Assembly: GCF_030063205.1 (NCBI RefSeq)
Contig: NZ_JASISQ010000003.1
Coordinates: 442,776-506,775 of the forward strand
DNA: 64,000 nt
Source of the DNA: Arthrobacter antibioticus
Lineage (GTDB): Bacteria > Actinomycetota > Actinomycetes > Actinomycetales > Micrococcaceae
Direction: 5' to 3'
A program made the translations under genes and the position numbers. The notes below the pieces were generated by a model. The model was not told the origin of the DNA, searched no databases, and saw only the letters and a program-made list of their open reading frames with translations. This document shows, piece by piece, positions 44,189 through 53,366 of this stretch (position 1 is its first letter; every line of letters starts with the position of its first letter).

Positions 44189-45262
44189 TTAGTAAAACTG
44201 CTTTCCGGTGCGGCGAGTGTAAAGCTGCCTGAACACGCGTTCACCGGCCCTAGACCATAATTTATACCGCACGGGGCTGAGCACTAAGTCATAGCAACCT
44301 ACAAAATCGGTGACTGTTTTAGAGAAGCTCGTTTTAAACAAACCTAGGCCGTGGTGTGGGTGAGTGGGATCCTTGAGCCGGTCCGCTGGCGGCGTGCCAC
44401 AGAAGTCGTACTCGAGAGCGCCAAGTTCCTTCATGTCATTGATGGCGGCCCACTGCACTAGGTGGGAATCTCCATACTGGCTGCGCTTCTGCAGCGAGCC
44501 ACCATCCTTGTAGGTGGCTTTGGCACCGTAGTTAATGACAAACGCACCCACGGAGGCGACGCCGTCTTCAAAGACAAAATAGAAATGTCCCTGTTCGCGT
44601 TGGGTGAACTCTGTCCAGAACTGCCGGTAGTACTCAAAGTCGCGGGCCTGTGTGGTGGCTTTGGCAGCGATGGTGCCTACCATCAAGGAGTACATTGTGC
44701 GCATAGTTGATTCTGTCGGATCCATGCGAACAACTTCGACGTTTTCGCGGATAGCTCGACGCACTGCGTTGCGGCCGCGAGAATGCAACTTGCGCAGTAA
44801 TTCACTGGATTCCGGGGAAATATCAAGCAAAGCTGTGCTGTCGTTGGGCTGCAGGTCTGGAACCTTAACCAGGCCCGCCCCCCGAAGAACTGAATGGGCT
44901 TCTTCGGAAGCAACGATGTCCGGTTCTATCTTTACCGCAAAAACGTGAAGTTTGGCGCGTTTGACGAAGACTCGCAAAGCCTCGAGCACGGCTGGGACCT
45001 CAAAAACATCAGCAACATCGGGGCCCTTGATGAGATACCACAGCTTACCCAGCACCGGAAAAGACTTTTCCAGGACCAAGTTGTAGCTTGTGTAATGCGG
45101 TCCTTCAAAAGCCAAGAATTGCGTGTCCCAGCCGTAGTTCTTTTTAACGGCCGCAAAAGCTTCAGACTGGAGCAGGTTACCGCCGTTGGGATTGGCAGTG
45201 ACGAGTGTGTCCCATTGTTCAATCTCGGCGGCTGTGGCAAAGCGGGCAGTAAATTCTGGCAA
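44189..45262 (-). CDS. FemX/FemAB-type peptidoglycan bridge ligase
   Basis: A 357-residue protein of the FemAB family (lipid II:amino acid transferase). It has the paired GNAT-like folds: GNLLQSEAFAAVKKNYGW near the start, KLHSRGRNAVRRAIRENVEV in the middle, and YKDGGSLQKRSQYGDSHLVQW plus YDFCGTPP in the second half. It adds the first amino acid of the interpeptide bridge from a charged tRNA, in line with the bridged peptidoglycan of Arthrobacter. The start is TTG 45260-45262 behind GAGGG. Confidence 0.88.
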   Translation of the reverse strand: MPEFTARFATAAEIEQWDTLVTANPNGGNLLQSEAFAAVKKNYGWDTQFLAFEGPHYTSYNLVLEKSFPVLGKLWYLIKGPDVADVFEVPAVLEALRVFVKRAKLHVFAVKIEPDIVASEEAHSVLRGAGLVKVPDLQPNDSTALLDISPESSELLRKLHSRGRNAVRRAIRENVEVVRMDPTESTMRTMYSLMVGTIAAKATTQARDFEYYRQFWTEFTQREQGHFYFVFEDGVASVGAFVINYGAKATYKDGGSLQKRSQYGDSHLVQWAAINDMKELGALEYDFCGTPPADRLKDPTHPHHGLGLFKTSFSKTVTDFVGCYDLVLSPVRYKLWSRAGERVFRQLYTRRTGKQFY

Positions 45263-45378
45263 GAGACCCTCAATTACGTTGGCATGTATTCGCTTCGTAT
45301 ACTCTACCGGCCATCAATGCCCCAGCACACGCTCTGCACAACCTACGTATTAGCGACTTACGGCCACACGTTGGACGT

Positions 45379-46968
45379 CTACGACAGTTCCCGTGTAGAA
45401 ATATCCACAATATTCTCCCTGTCGACTTTCGTTTCCAGCGCAATTTCCTTCACGAAGCACAGCACTATCGCGGCAAGGACAGCCAGCGGGACCATGAACA
45501 GAAACAGCGGAATCAAGGCTTCATTGTATGACTCGATGATGAGGGACTTGACGGGTTCGGGCATGCTGTTCACCAGGTGCGGGGTGAAGGAGCTGGCGCC
45601 ACCGCCTCCAGTGCCACCGGGGATCTTTTCCGCGATGAGATCGTACAAGCGCGTGGCGAACATGGCGCCAACAACGGCCGAGCCCAGCGTGGCGCCGACT
45701 TGGCGGAAGTAGTTCTGCCCCGCCGTGGCCGTTCCAACAAACTTCAGCGGGAAGGAGTTTTGTGCCACAAGCGTGAGGATTTGCATGCTGGCGCCCAGGC
45801 CTATACCCATGACACCCAAGTAGATGCAGATGAAGTAGATCGGGGTGTCGGTGGAGATCGTGGAGAGCAGCAGTAGTGCCAAGGCGAGGATCGCGCTGCC
45901 CACAATGGGAGCAACCTTGTAGCGGCCCGTGGTGGAGACGCGGCGGCCCACCACAACCGAGACAATTAGCATGCAGGACATCATGGGAATCATCAGCAGG
46001 CCAGCTTCAGCGGCTGAGAAGCCCGTGGCCATCTGCAGGTAGGTGGGCATGTAGCCGATGGCGCCGAACATGGCGATGCCCGTCAGCAGCCCCGCGATGG
46101 TGGTCAGAACAAAGTTGCGGTTCTTGAACAACAGCATGGGCATAACCGGCTCAGATACGCGGTTTTCCACAATGACAAAGAGGGTTCCGGTCACTACGGC
46201 TGCGATGGCAAGACCGATGATTTGCGGAGAATTCCAGTCATATTGCGACCCGCCCCACGTACCGACCAGGACCAGGGCCGTGGTGGCCAGGGCAATGAGC
46301 ATCATGCCCACGTAGTCGATCTTCGGACGCGTGGCATGGACCTTCCGGGGAACATGCAGCAAGAAGATGGTGGCCGCAATGGCCAGAAGCGCCAGCGGCA
46401 CGTTCATCCAGAACGCCCAGCGCCATCCCGGGCCCTCGGTCAAGCCGCCACCGATGAGCGGACCGGCAACGGAGGAGAATGCGAAGACGCCGCCCATGAT
46501 GCCCATGTACTTGCCGCGTTCGCGGGCCGGCACCACGTCGGCGATGGTAGCTTGCGAGAGGATCATCAAACCGCCACCGCCAAGGCCCTGGACCACGCGA
46601 GCAATGATGAGCACGTTCATATCATTCGCCAAGGCACCAATGACGGAGCCAACAAGGAATATTGAAATCGCGAACAAGAGCATGGGCTTGCGGCCCAGCA
46701 GGTCCCCGAGCTTGCCGTAGACCGGCATCATGATGGTGGAGGCAAGGATGAAGGCCGTAATGACCCACGCCATGTGTTCGACGCCGGAGAGCTCACCGAC
46801 GATCGTGGGAAGAGCACTGGAGAGCACCGTTTGGTTCAGCGATGCCAGCAGCATGGTCACCATCAGACCGGCGAACAGGAGGATGATGTTGCGTTTTTCG
46901 CTGTGATCAGGGTGCACGTGGGCTGCAGGGGCACCTGGGACCGCGGCTTTTATTTTGGTGGAACTCAT
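45379..46968 (-). CDS. DHA2-family MFS drug efflux transporter
   Basis: A 529-residue major facilitator protein with 14 predicted helices, EmrB/QacA type. Motif A is GKLGDLLGRKPML, motif C-like GGVFAFSSVAGPLIGG follows, and the start ILLFAGLMVTMLLASLNQTV is typical. The start ATG overlaps the stop of the TetR gene by 4 bp, so the pump and its regulator are translationally coupled. Substrate unknown; efflux of a hydrophobic drug or toxic metabolite is likely. Confidence 0.92.
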   Translation of the reverse strand: MSSTKIKAAVPGAPAAHVHPDHSEKRNIILLFAGLMVTMLLASLNQTVLSSALPTIVGELSGVEHMAWVITAFILASTIMMPVYGKLGDLLGRKPMLLFAISIFLVGSVIGALANDMNVLIIARVVQGLGGGGLMILSQATIADVVPARERGKYMGIMGGVFAFSSVAGPLIGGGLTEGPGWRWAFWMNVPLALLAIAATIFLLHVPRKVHATRPKIDYVGMMLIALATTALVLVGTWGGSQYDWNSPQIIGLAIAAVVTGTLFVIVENRVSEPVMPMLLFKNRNFVLTTIAGLLTGIAMFGAIGYMPTYLQMATGFSAAEAGLLMIPMMSCMLIVSVVVGRRVSTTGRYKVAPIVGSAILALALLLLSTISTDTPIYFICIYLGVMGIGLGASMQILTLVAQNSFPLKFVGTATAGQNYFRQVGATLGSAVVGAMFATRLYDLIAEKIPGGTGGGGASSFTPHLVNSMPEPVKSLIIESYNEALIPLFLFMVPLAVLAAIVLCFVKEIALETKVDRENIVDISTRELS

Positions 46969-47594
46969 AGGGCTGCCTTAATAGTGTCTCTAAAGATTTC
47001 AATGGCCTCTTGCACGGCCGGACTTGATTCGTTGGTGGTGGCACTCGGATCCTTGGCAAAGGCGAACCGCATGACGGTTCCTGCCAGCATCAAAAGTGCC
47101 AGTGCAGAGTCCCTGCCGGGAGGTAGTCCTGACCAAGATTCTTCCTGGGGACCACTGGGATAGCGCTCAAGCAGCACGGCTTCCACCAATTCCTCACAGG
47201 CCCGCAAGTGTGAGACAAGATTTCTCGCCAGTTCCGGATGCCGCTCCTTCAGGATCCTGCGCCGATCTGTGCGGGAGGCCTCGGGAAACATGGAGCGGAT
47301 GACTGTGACCATGAGGTGGACAGTCCGGCCAAAAAGATCCCCGGCCCCGCCGGCGCGGAAACAGGCAATGGTCTCCTCTGAGAGGGTGGGCCCCTGAATA
47401 CCAAGGATGGCGTCTTCCTTGGCAGGGAAATAATTGAAGAACGTGCGCTTGGAAACTCCTGCCGCGTCAGCGATGGCTTCCACGGTTGTATTTGCCAGGC
47501 CTTGCTCACAGGCAAGCTTTGACGCCTCATCATGAATCAGCGCCCATGTCTCGAGGCGGTTGCGTTCGCGCAAGCTAACAGGAGGTTTATGCAT
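46965..47594 (-). CDS. TetR-family transcriptional regulator
   Basis: A protein of about 209 residues. The N-terminal HTH reads LANTTVEAIADAAGVSKRTFFNYFPAKEDAILG, a standard TetR DNA-binding domain; the ligand-binding body is helical. The start is ATG 47592-47594; an in-frame GTG two codons upstream is possible. It is the first gene of a two-gene operon with the DHA2 pump, and probably represses it from the palindrome at 47623-47636. Confidence 0.9.
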   Translation of the reverse strand: MHKPPVSLRERNRLETWALIHDEASKLACEQGLANTTVEAIADAAGVSKRTFFNYFPAKEDAILGIQGPTLSEETIACFRAGGAGDLFGRTVHLMVTVIRSMFPEASRTDRRRILKERHPELARNLVSHLRACEELVEAVLLERYPSGPQEESWSGLPPGRDSALALLMLAGTVMRFAFAKDPSATTNESSPAVQEAIEIFRDTIKAAL

Positions 47595-47622
47595 AATCAC
47601 AGTTTATGCACTCACGCACAAA

Positions 47623-47636
47623 TTGCACAAGTGCAA
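47623..47636. promoter_or_regulatory. Putative TetR operator
   Basis: TTGCACAAGTGCAA is a palindrome (arms TTGCAC/GTGCAA) 29 bp upstream of the TetR gene start. TTGTGC with CATAAA about 17 bp apart on the minus strand is a possible promoter, which the palindrome would overlap. Confidence 0.55.
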
Positions 47637-47672
47637 AGTTTGCAATCACATGGCCACCGCTGCTCTCAACGA

Positions 47673-47740
47673 CGACGGCGTGCCATGCTGGCGAGGGCGT
47701 CTGAAACTTCAGGGGCCCTCGCCAGCATGGCACGCCGTCG
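47673..47740. terminator. 26-bp perfect hairpin after the enoyl-CoA hydratase gene
   Basis: Arms of 26 bp (47673-47698 and 47715-47740) are perfectly complementary, loop 16 nt. The stem is GC-rich and has no U-tract. It lies 20 bp beyond the stop of the hydratase gene and separates that operon from the TetR promoter. Confidence 0.7.
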
Positions 47741-47759
47741 CGCTTGGCGAACGGGTTAG

Positions 47760-48578
47760 TCAGCTGTCCTGAGGCCGCAACCAGGTGAAATGCGGTGTTT
47801 CCTTCGCCAAAAACGCCGCAACGCCAATGGCCGCATCCCCACTAATAGCCATCTGTCCTTGCCAATAGTTGCTTAGTTCAGCTATCTGCGCCTCACTAGC
47901 GGCTGCGCCGATGGCATTGACAAGTGCTTTGTGGCCCTGCGCAGAGAACTGCGAGCGCCCGGCCAAGCGGAGCGCGAATGAGTGCACTTCCGGCCAGAAG
48001 GCATCGGTGGCAATGACTTTGGTGGCCAGTCCCAGCTCCAGTGCCTGCGCGGCGTTGACAAAGTCACCCGTGAGCAATAGGTACTTGGCCGTGGCCGGAC
48101 CAGCTAACTGCACCAGACGTTTGATCCCGGACAATGGATAAACAATGCCAATCTTGGCCGGCGTGACACCGTATATGGCACGCTCGGAGGCCAGCCGGAT
48201 GTCACAGGCTCCTGCGATTTGCCACCCTCCGCCAACACAGTAGCCATCGATCGCAGCTATTGTTGGTTTGCGAAATTTGGCCAGAGCGTCCTCAGCCACT
48301 GTGATGTCGCCGCCGTCGCTGTGACCGGTGGCGGGGTCGTGCAGGATCTTTTGCACAGAAGCTATATCCGCACCTGCGGAAAAGTGCTTTCCGGCGCCTC
48401 TGAGCACCACAACTTTCACACCATCATCTGCATCCAGTTCTGCCAGCACGTTGGTAAATTGTTGCCACATGCCTTGTGTAATGGCGTTACGCATCTCCGG
48501 ATTGTCCATAATCACAGTGGCTACGGTTCCGGAGCGCTCAATCCGCAACTGGCCCGTCAGAGCAGGCTCGGCACTCAT
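47760..48578 (-). CDS. Enoyl-CoA hydratase/isomerase family protein
   Basis: A 272-residue crotonase-fold enzyme. The oxyanion-hole segment is GAGKHFSAGADIASVQKI and the second is IDGYCVGGGWQIAGACDIRLAS; a Pro-rich GITPAKIG-type loop follows (YGVTPAKIGIVYPLSG). One catalytic Glu of the classical hydratase pair is replaced (IVYPLSG region), so hydratase, isomerase or another crotonase activity is open. ATG 48578 overlaps the CoA-transferase stop by 4 bp. Last gene of the LysR-flanked operon. Confidence 0.87.
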   Translation of the reverse strand: MSAEPALTGQLRIERSGTVATVIMDNPEMRNAITQGMWQQFTNVLAELDADDGVKVVVLRGAGKHFSAGADIASVQKILHDPATGHSDGGDITVAEDALAKFRKPTIAAIDGYCVGGGWQIAGACDIRLASERAIYGVTPAKIGIVYPLSGIKRLVQLAGPATAKYLLLTGDFVNAAQALELGLATKVIATDAFWPEVHSFALRLAGRSQFSAQGHKALVNAIGAAASEAQIAELSNYWQGQMAISGDAAIGVAAFLAKETPHFTWLRPQDS

Positions 48579-49810
48579 GCTGGCTGCTCTTGGCCCAAAG
48601 TGGCAGGCGGAGCCAGCACAATTCCGGCGTCAACCAGTCCGGCAATTTGCTCCGGCGTCAGGTCAAGATCTGCTAAAACGGCAATTGTGTCTTCGCCCAA
48701 CGTTGGCGGCGCTTTGCGGATCCGGGGCGCCAAACGGTTCAGCGAAATCGGTCCGCGCACAAGCGGCAACGGCGTGCCGTCTGCACGGTGGATGATCTGC
48801 ACCATGTTAAGCGCTTTGACCTGCTCGTCAGCGAACGCCTGTTCATAGTTGTAAATGGGCCCGGCGGGAATGGCTGCTGCGCGTAGTATCGGCAGCCATT
48901 CACCGGCGGTGCGGACAGCCAGTAGCGCCTCCAATTCCCCCTCAAGGGCACAAACATTGGCGTGACGCAGCTTCCCTGTACCGTATTCCGGACGCTGAAC
49001 CAGTTCGGGTGCACCAAGCAAAGTACACAATTGCTGCCATTGCTTTTCATTCCCAACAGCAATAATGATGGGTATATCAGCTGTAGCAAACACGCCGTAC
49101 GGCGTCAGTGCCGGGTGCGTATTGCCCAGCGGCACCGGCACCTCTCCGGTGCTGAGGTATTTCTGGCCCTGAAAGGCGCCAAGCGCAAGCCCTGTTTCCA
49201 AGAGTGAGGTGGCCACTTCCATCCCCGCCCCGGTACGGGCTCGGCCTGCGAGCGCCGCGGCGATACCCAAGGCTGTGTTGATACCTGAAACCATGTCAAT
49301 GATGGGTACGCCCACCCGGAACATGTTCTGAGCATCGGCGCCCGTCACGGACATCAACCCACTCATTCCCTGCGCCACCTGGTCCAGACCCGGAGCCTGG
49401 GCCAGTGGCCCGGTGGCACCAAAACCGCTAACTGAGGCAATGATCAGCTCGGGTTTCGCAGCGCGAAGCTCTTGCGGGTCAAGGCCCATTGTGCTCAGCA
49501 CGCCGGGGCGGAAGTTCTCCACCACGACGTCGGCACTCATGGCCAGCTGCCACAACAAGTCCCGGCCCGCTGGAGAGTAGAAATCGATGGCGATGGATTC
49601 TTTGCCTCGGTTGGCCGAGTCAAAGTACAGGCTGTGATCATCCTCGAAGGGCGGCCAGGACCGGCTGGAGTCCCCACCACGGATACTCTCGGTTTTGATG
49701 ATCGTTGCACCAAGGTCTGAGAGCAGGGCCGTGGCGTAAGGCCCGGCAAGTGCGCGGCTTAGATCAAGGATGCGGATGCCGTTAAGTGGAAGCTCCGATG
49801 GGTTACCCAT
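48575..49810 (-). CDS. CaiB/BaiF family III CoA-transferase
   Basis: A protein of about 411 residues. It starts MGNPSELPLNGIRILDLSRALAGPYATALLSDLGA, the family III hallmark, followed by GFGATGPLAQAPGLDQVAQGMSG. Family III enzymes move CoA between carboxylic acids. I start at ATG 49808-49810, overlapping the aldehyde dehydrogenase stop by 8 bp; the longer frame has no family match. Together with the downstream hydratase it implies activation of an acid to its CoA thioester and then a crotonase step. Confidence 0.9.
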   Translation of the reverse strand: MGNPSELPLNGIRILDLSRALAGPYATALLSDLGATIIKTESIRGGDSSRSWPPFEDDHSLYFDSANRGKESIAIDFYSPAGRDLLWQLAMSADVVVENFRPGVLSTMGLDPQELRAAKPELIIASVSGFGATGPLAQAPGLDQVAQGMSGLMSVTGADAQNMFRVGVPIIDMVSGINTALGIAAALAGRARTGAGMEVATSLLETGLALGAFQGQKYLSTGEVPVPLGNTHPALTPYGVFATADIPIIIAVGNEKQWQQLCTLLGAPELVQRPEYGTGKLRHANVCALEGELEALLAVRTAGEWLPILRAAAIPAGPIYNYEQAFADEQVKALNMVQIIHRADGTPLPLVRGPISLNRLAPRIRKAPPTLGEDTIAVLADLDLTPEQIAGLVDAGIVLAPPATLGQEQPA

Positions 49811-51296
49811 TGGATACCCCGCGCAGCCGGACGTTGATCTGCTTGGTTTGGGTGAACCCGGCGAGCATGCCCTCAAGTGAGACTTCCCGCCCCATGCCAC
49901 TTTGTTTGTAGCCACCGTAGGACTGCCCCATCACTTGACCGCCACCCTGGTTGACCTGCACCCAACCCGCCTGAACTTGGTGGGCTGTGTTCAAAGCGTC
50001 GTCAAGGTTGTGGCTCCAGACGTAGGCCGCCAGCCCGTAGTTGGTGTCATTGGCCATGGCAATAACATCGGCAGTGTTCTTCCACGGGATAGCCACCAGA
50101 ACGGGGCCGAAGATTTCTTCTTGGGCCACCCGGAAATCATTCTGCGCACCGCTGAAGACTGTGGGCAGGTGGTAGTAACCTTCCATTAAGGCCCCTTCAG
50201 TGGGTGCGTTGCCGCCAAGTACCGCCTTCATTCCCGGAGTTCCCCGGCCCTCGTCAAGGTAGCCGGTGATGGAGGCGTGCTGCTTGGCATTGATGATGGC
50301 CCCCATATCGCTGGCCTCATCCATAGGGTCACCCACTTTGAGCGCGCCGAGCTTTGTTGTGAGCCGGGCAAGTACCTCATCGTAAATATCTTCGTGGAGG
50401 AACAATCGCGAGCCGGCGGTGCAGCTTTGGCCCTGCCGAGTGAAGCGTGAGGCCAGGAGCAGACCGTCGATGAGCTCGTCGTCGACCGCGTCAGGAAAAA
50501 CGATAGAAGGGTTTTTGCCGCCCAATTCCAATGACATGTGCGCCAGCCGGCCGGCCGCCGTTGCAGCCACCCCACGGCCCACTTCGGTGGAGCCGGTGAA
50601 GGAAACCTTGTCAACGCCGGGATGGTGAGCCAGGGCCTCACCAATAACTGAACCACGCCCGGTCAGTGCATTGACGACGCCGGCGGGAAGGTGCCGATTG
50701 CATACTTGTGCAAGCAGCAAAATGGTGAGCGGGGCGTCGTCGGCCGCCTTCATGATGACAGTGTTGCCTGCAGCCAATGCTGCCGGAATTTTAAACGCGG
50801 CGATCATTAGCGGAGAGTTCCAGGGCAAGATCGCGGCCACCACACCCAATGGCTCCAAACGGGTGTATTGCAGCTGATTCTCTCCTGCCGGCAAGGTGGT
50901 GCCCTTGACCTCACCGGCTACCCCGGCAAAGTAGCGGAACATCGAAACCATGGTGGTGGCTTCGGGCCGGGCCTGGGTGCGCAGGGCATTTCCTGTGTCA
51001 AGAGCTGTCAGCTCCGCAAACTCTTCGGTACGTGCTTCAAGCTCGTCGGCGATAGCCAGCAGAGCTTTGGCCCGACCGCTGAAATGCTGCGCACGCCAAG
51101 CAGGGAACGACGCGCGGGCAGCGGCCACCGCACGGTCCACGTCAGCCTCATTGCTGGCAGGGACCCGGGCAATGACGGCCTCACGGCGCGCTGGGTTCTC
51201 AACATTGCGCCACTGCGCACTGGCCGAGGCCACTTCCTCACCGTTGATCCACATGGGCCAGTCGCGCACGGCTGGAGCGCCTTGAACTTGCGTCAT
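49803..51296 (-). CDS. Aldehyde dehydrogenase (NAD(P)-dependent)
   Basis: A 497-residue ALDH superfamily enzyme. The cofactor site is FTGSTEVGRGVAATAAG, the general-base Glu is in LELGGKNPSIVF, and the nucleophile Cys is in RQGQSCTAGSRLF. The C-terminal GGYKQSGMGREVSLEGM is like betaine-aldehyde and related dehydrogenases. It starts 10 bp after the hydroxyacid dehydrogenase stop. It should oxidise an aldehyde to an acid, which the next gene would convert to a CoA ester. The substrate is not evident. Confidence 0.92.
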   Translation of the reverse strand: MTQVQGAPAVRDWPMWINGEEVASASAQWRNVENPARREAVIARVPASNEADVDRAVAAARASFPAWRAQHFSGRAKALLAIADELEARTEEFAELTALDTGNALRTQARPEATTMVSMFRYFAGVAGEVKGTTLPAGENQLQYTRLEPLGVVAAILPWNSPLMIAAFKIPAALAAGNTVIMKAADDAPLTILLLAQVCNRHLPAGVVNALTGRGSVIGEALAHHPGVDKVSFTGSTEVGRGVAATAAGRLAHMSLELGGKNPSIVFPDAVDDELIDGLLLASRFTRQGQSCTAGSRLFLHEDIYDEVLARLTTKLGALKVGDPMDEASDMGAIINAKQHASITGYLDEGRGTPGMKAVLGGNAPTEGALMEGYYHLPTVFSGAQNDFRVAQEEIFGPVLVAIPWKNTADVIAMANDTNYGLAAYVWSHNLDDALNTAHQVQAGWVQVNQGGGQVMGQSYGGYKQSGMGREVSLEGMLAGFTQTKQINVRLRGVSNG

Positions 51297-51306
51297 TAGA
51301 ATTTCC

Positions 51307-52221
51307 TTATCCGTTTGTTGTGGCAGATGTGCTCAGGGTGCCATCCACCAGGGAGACAATCCTGCTGCAGTCTTTGCCGCCTTCACCCTCATCGATGAGG
51401 CGTTGGAAGAGTTGCTGTACGTGTTCTCCGATTTCCAGTGGAGTACCCGTACTGTGTGCGGCCGCAATAGCCAAACCGATGTCCTTGTTGGCCAGCTCGG
51501 CGGTGAACGAGGGAGCAAAGTCGTTATTGGCAGGCGAGGTGGGAACAACCCCTGGCCGCGGGTACCACGTGCGCAATGCCCAACTATCCCCCGATGAGAC
51601 CGAGGCGATGTCCCAAAATACCTGCTTGTCCAAGCCCAGGCGTTCCGCCAGGACCGCACCTTCGGCGGTGGAGGCCAAGTTGATGAACAACATGAGGTTA
51701 TTGCAGATTTTGGCGGCTTGTCCCGTGGTGGCACCGCCCGTGGGAATGATGTTTGCCGCCATTGGTTCTATATACGCGGAGGCGTCAGTCACGGCACCGC
51801 TTTCACCGCCAATCATGAACGTAAGGGTTCCGGCGACCGCTCCGCTCATGCCGCCTGAGACGGGGGCGTCTACAAAGCGGAAGCCGGCGGCAGCAGCGGC
51901 GTCGTGCACGTCCTTGGCAGTTTCTACATCAATCGTTGAGGAATCAATGAGCAGACTCGTCTGCGCAGCGTTGGCCAAGATGCCGTGGTCGCCAAAATAC
52001 ACGCTGCGGACATGGTCTCCTTTGGGCAGCATGCTAAAGACAACGTCTGCGCCGCGAACCGCATCAGCTATTGATGTGGCCGGGCTGACTCCGGCAGCAA
52101 CTGCCGCATCAAGAGCTGCCGCGCTTAAATCAAAGCCGCGGACAGTATGCCCTGCCGTAACCATGTTGGCCGTCATGGGTCCGCCCATGTTGCCCAAACC
52201 AATCCATGCCACTACCGCCAT
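51307..52221 (-). CDS. 3-hydroxyisobutyrate dehydrogenase-like beta-hydroxyacid dehydrogenase
   Basis: A 304-residue NAD(P)-dependent beta-hydroxyacid dehydrogenase. Rossmann motif WIGLGNMGGPMTANMV near the N-terminus, substrate loop FVDAPVSGGMSGAVAGTL, and the catalytic Lys in GQAAKICNNLML. I start at ATG 52219-52221, preceded by AAGGGAGC. It would oxidise an alcohol to the semialdehyde used by the following aldehyde dehydrogenase. First gene of the operon, divergent from the LysR gene. The fit with valine degradation is only partial, since the later genes differ. Confidence 0.9.
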   Translation of the reverse strand: MAVVAWIGLGNMGGPMTANMVTAGHTVRGFDLSAAALDAAVAAGVSPATSIADAVRGADVVFSMLPKGDHVRSVYFGDHGILANAAQTSLLIDSSTIDVETAKDVHDAAAAAGFRFVDAPVSGGMSGAVAGTLTFMIGGESGAVTDASAYIEPMAANIIPTGGATTGQAAKICNNLMLFINLASTAEGAVLAERLGLDKQVFWDIASVSSGDSWALRTWYPRPGVVPTSPANNDFAPSFTAELANKDIGLAIAAAHSTGTPLEIGEHVQQLFQRLIDEGEGGKDCSRIVSLVDGTLSTSATTNG

Positions 52222-52262
52222 GATGAAAGCTCCCTTGCTTACGTTTCCCATTATGTCTCAGG

Positions 52263-52352
52263 GTCCCAATGAAGGGACGATATGACCAGCATCACACCCT
52301 GTTAGAGTGCAAACAAGGCCGAAATAAGCAGAGCCCATGTGCATACTTGCAC
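52263..52352. promoter_or_regulatory. Divergent LysR/operon control region with two palindromes
   Basis: Two inverted repeats: GTCCC-N6-GGGAC (52263-52278) and GTGCATACTTGCAC (52339-52352). Both lie between the LysR gene and the divergent dehydrogenase operon, as expected for LysR recognition and activation sites. The second is 45 bp before the LysR start. Confidence 0.5.
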
Positions 52353-52396
52353 AGACCGCCTTCGGTGCGGAAGCCGCGTATATAAGGAGTAGGTAC

Positions 52397-53326
52397 TTGG
52401 TGGATTTCAAACGTTTTCCCAGTCCCGACGATCTTCTCATCCTTTTGACAGTAGCCAGACTTGGCCGCTTCACTGCGGTTGCAGATGCGCTGGAGACCAC
52501 CCACACCACAGTCTCGCGAAGAATTTTGGCGCTGGATAAACAAATGGGTGGCCGCACCTTGGAGAGAACCCCGCAAGGTTGGGAACTGACGGAGTTGGGC
52601 CGGGCAGCGGTGGCTGCTGCCGAGGGAATTGAAAAGAGCCTGCATTCCCTCACGGCGGGCCTACGTGAGGGCGTTGACGTTATCTCCGGAGTGGTGCGGG
52701 TGAGTACCTCTGATGGTTTCGGGGCACTGATTGCCGCGCCTGCGCTGGCGCGTCTGCAAAAGAATCATCCCTCCTTGCGGGTGGAACTGCTCAGTGCCAC
52801 CCGCAGACTCAGCCAAAACCGCTCCGGCGTGGACATCGAGGTAGTGGCCGGGAGCGTAGAAGCTGGTAAATCCGAAACCATGCTCCTGTCCGATTACGCG
52901 CTGCGCCTGTACGCCGGCACTGACTATGTGAGCGAATATGGCCTACCGGAAACCGTGGCCGAACTCGCAAAGCACCGCTTCATCTCCTACGTGGAATCAA
53001 CCCTGCAGGTTGCCGAGCTGGCTCTGCAACGAGGTTCGCTGACAACAGATCCCGCACAATTTCAGTCCACCAGCGTGTTTGCCCAGATCGAAGCGGTCCG
53101 GGCCAATGGCGGAATCGGAATGCTACCGGCATTCATGGTCCATGGGCAGGAGGGCTTCATTCGTGTTTTGCCCGACGACGTGGAACAGGTGGTGCAGTTT
53201 TGGGCAGCTGCGCGCACCGAATCCCTGCGCTCCCCCGCCGTCCAAGCCGTGGTGACGGCTTTTTTGCAGGAGACGCACCGCATGCAGGGCCAGTTACTAC
53301 CGCCGGGTCAACGCCAATCTTCCTAG
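52397..53326 (+). CDS. LysR-family transcriptional regulator
   Basis: A regulator of about 309 residues. The winged helix DDLLILLTVARLGRFTAVADALETTHTTVSRRI (residues 9-41) is typical; the effector domain follows from about residue 90 with SGVVRVSTSDGFGALI. TTG 52397 is 7 nt after AAGGAG; GTG 52400 is the alternative. The frame extends to 52337 over one of the palindromes, which argues against that start. It is divergent from the hydroxyacid dehydrogenase operon and very probably controls it. Confidence 0.9.
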   Translation: MVDFKRFPSPDDLLILLTVARLGRFTAVADALETTHTTVSRRILALDKQMGGRTLERTPQGWELTELGRAAVAAAEGIEKSLHSLTAGLREGVDVISGVVRVSTSDGFGALIAAPALARLQKNHPSLRVELLSATRRLSQNRSGVDIEVVAGSVEAGKSETMLLSDYALRLYAGTDYVSEYGLPETVAELAKHRFISYVESTLQVAELALQRGSLTTDPAQFQSTSVFAQIEAVRANGGIGMLPAFMVHGQEGFIRVLPDDVEQVVQFWAAARTESLRSPAVQAVVTAFLQETHRMQGQLLPPGQRQSS

Positions 53327-53366
53327 CGCCCCGGTAGTGCTGGCCCTGCGTTTCTTAATAACGGAC

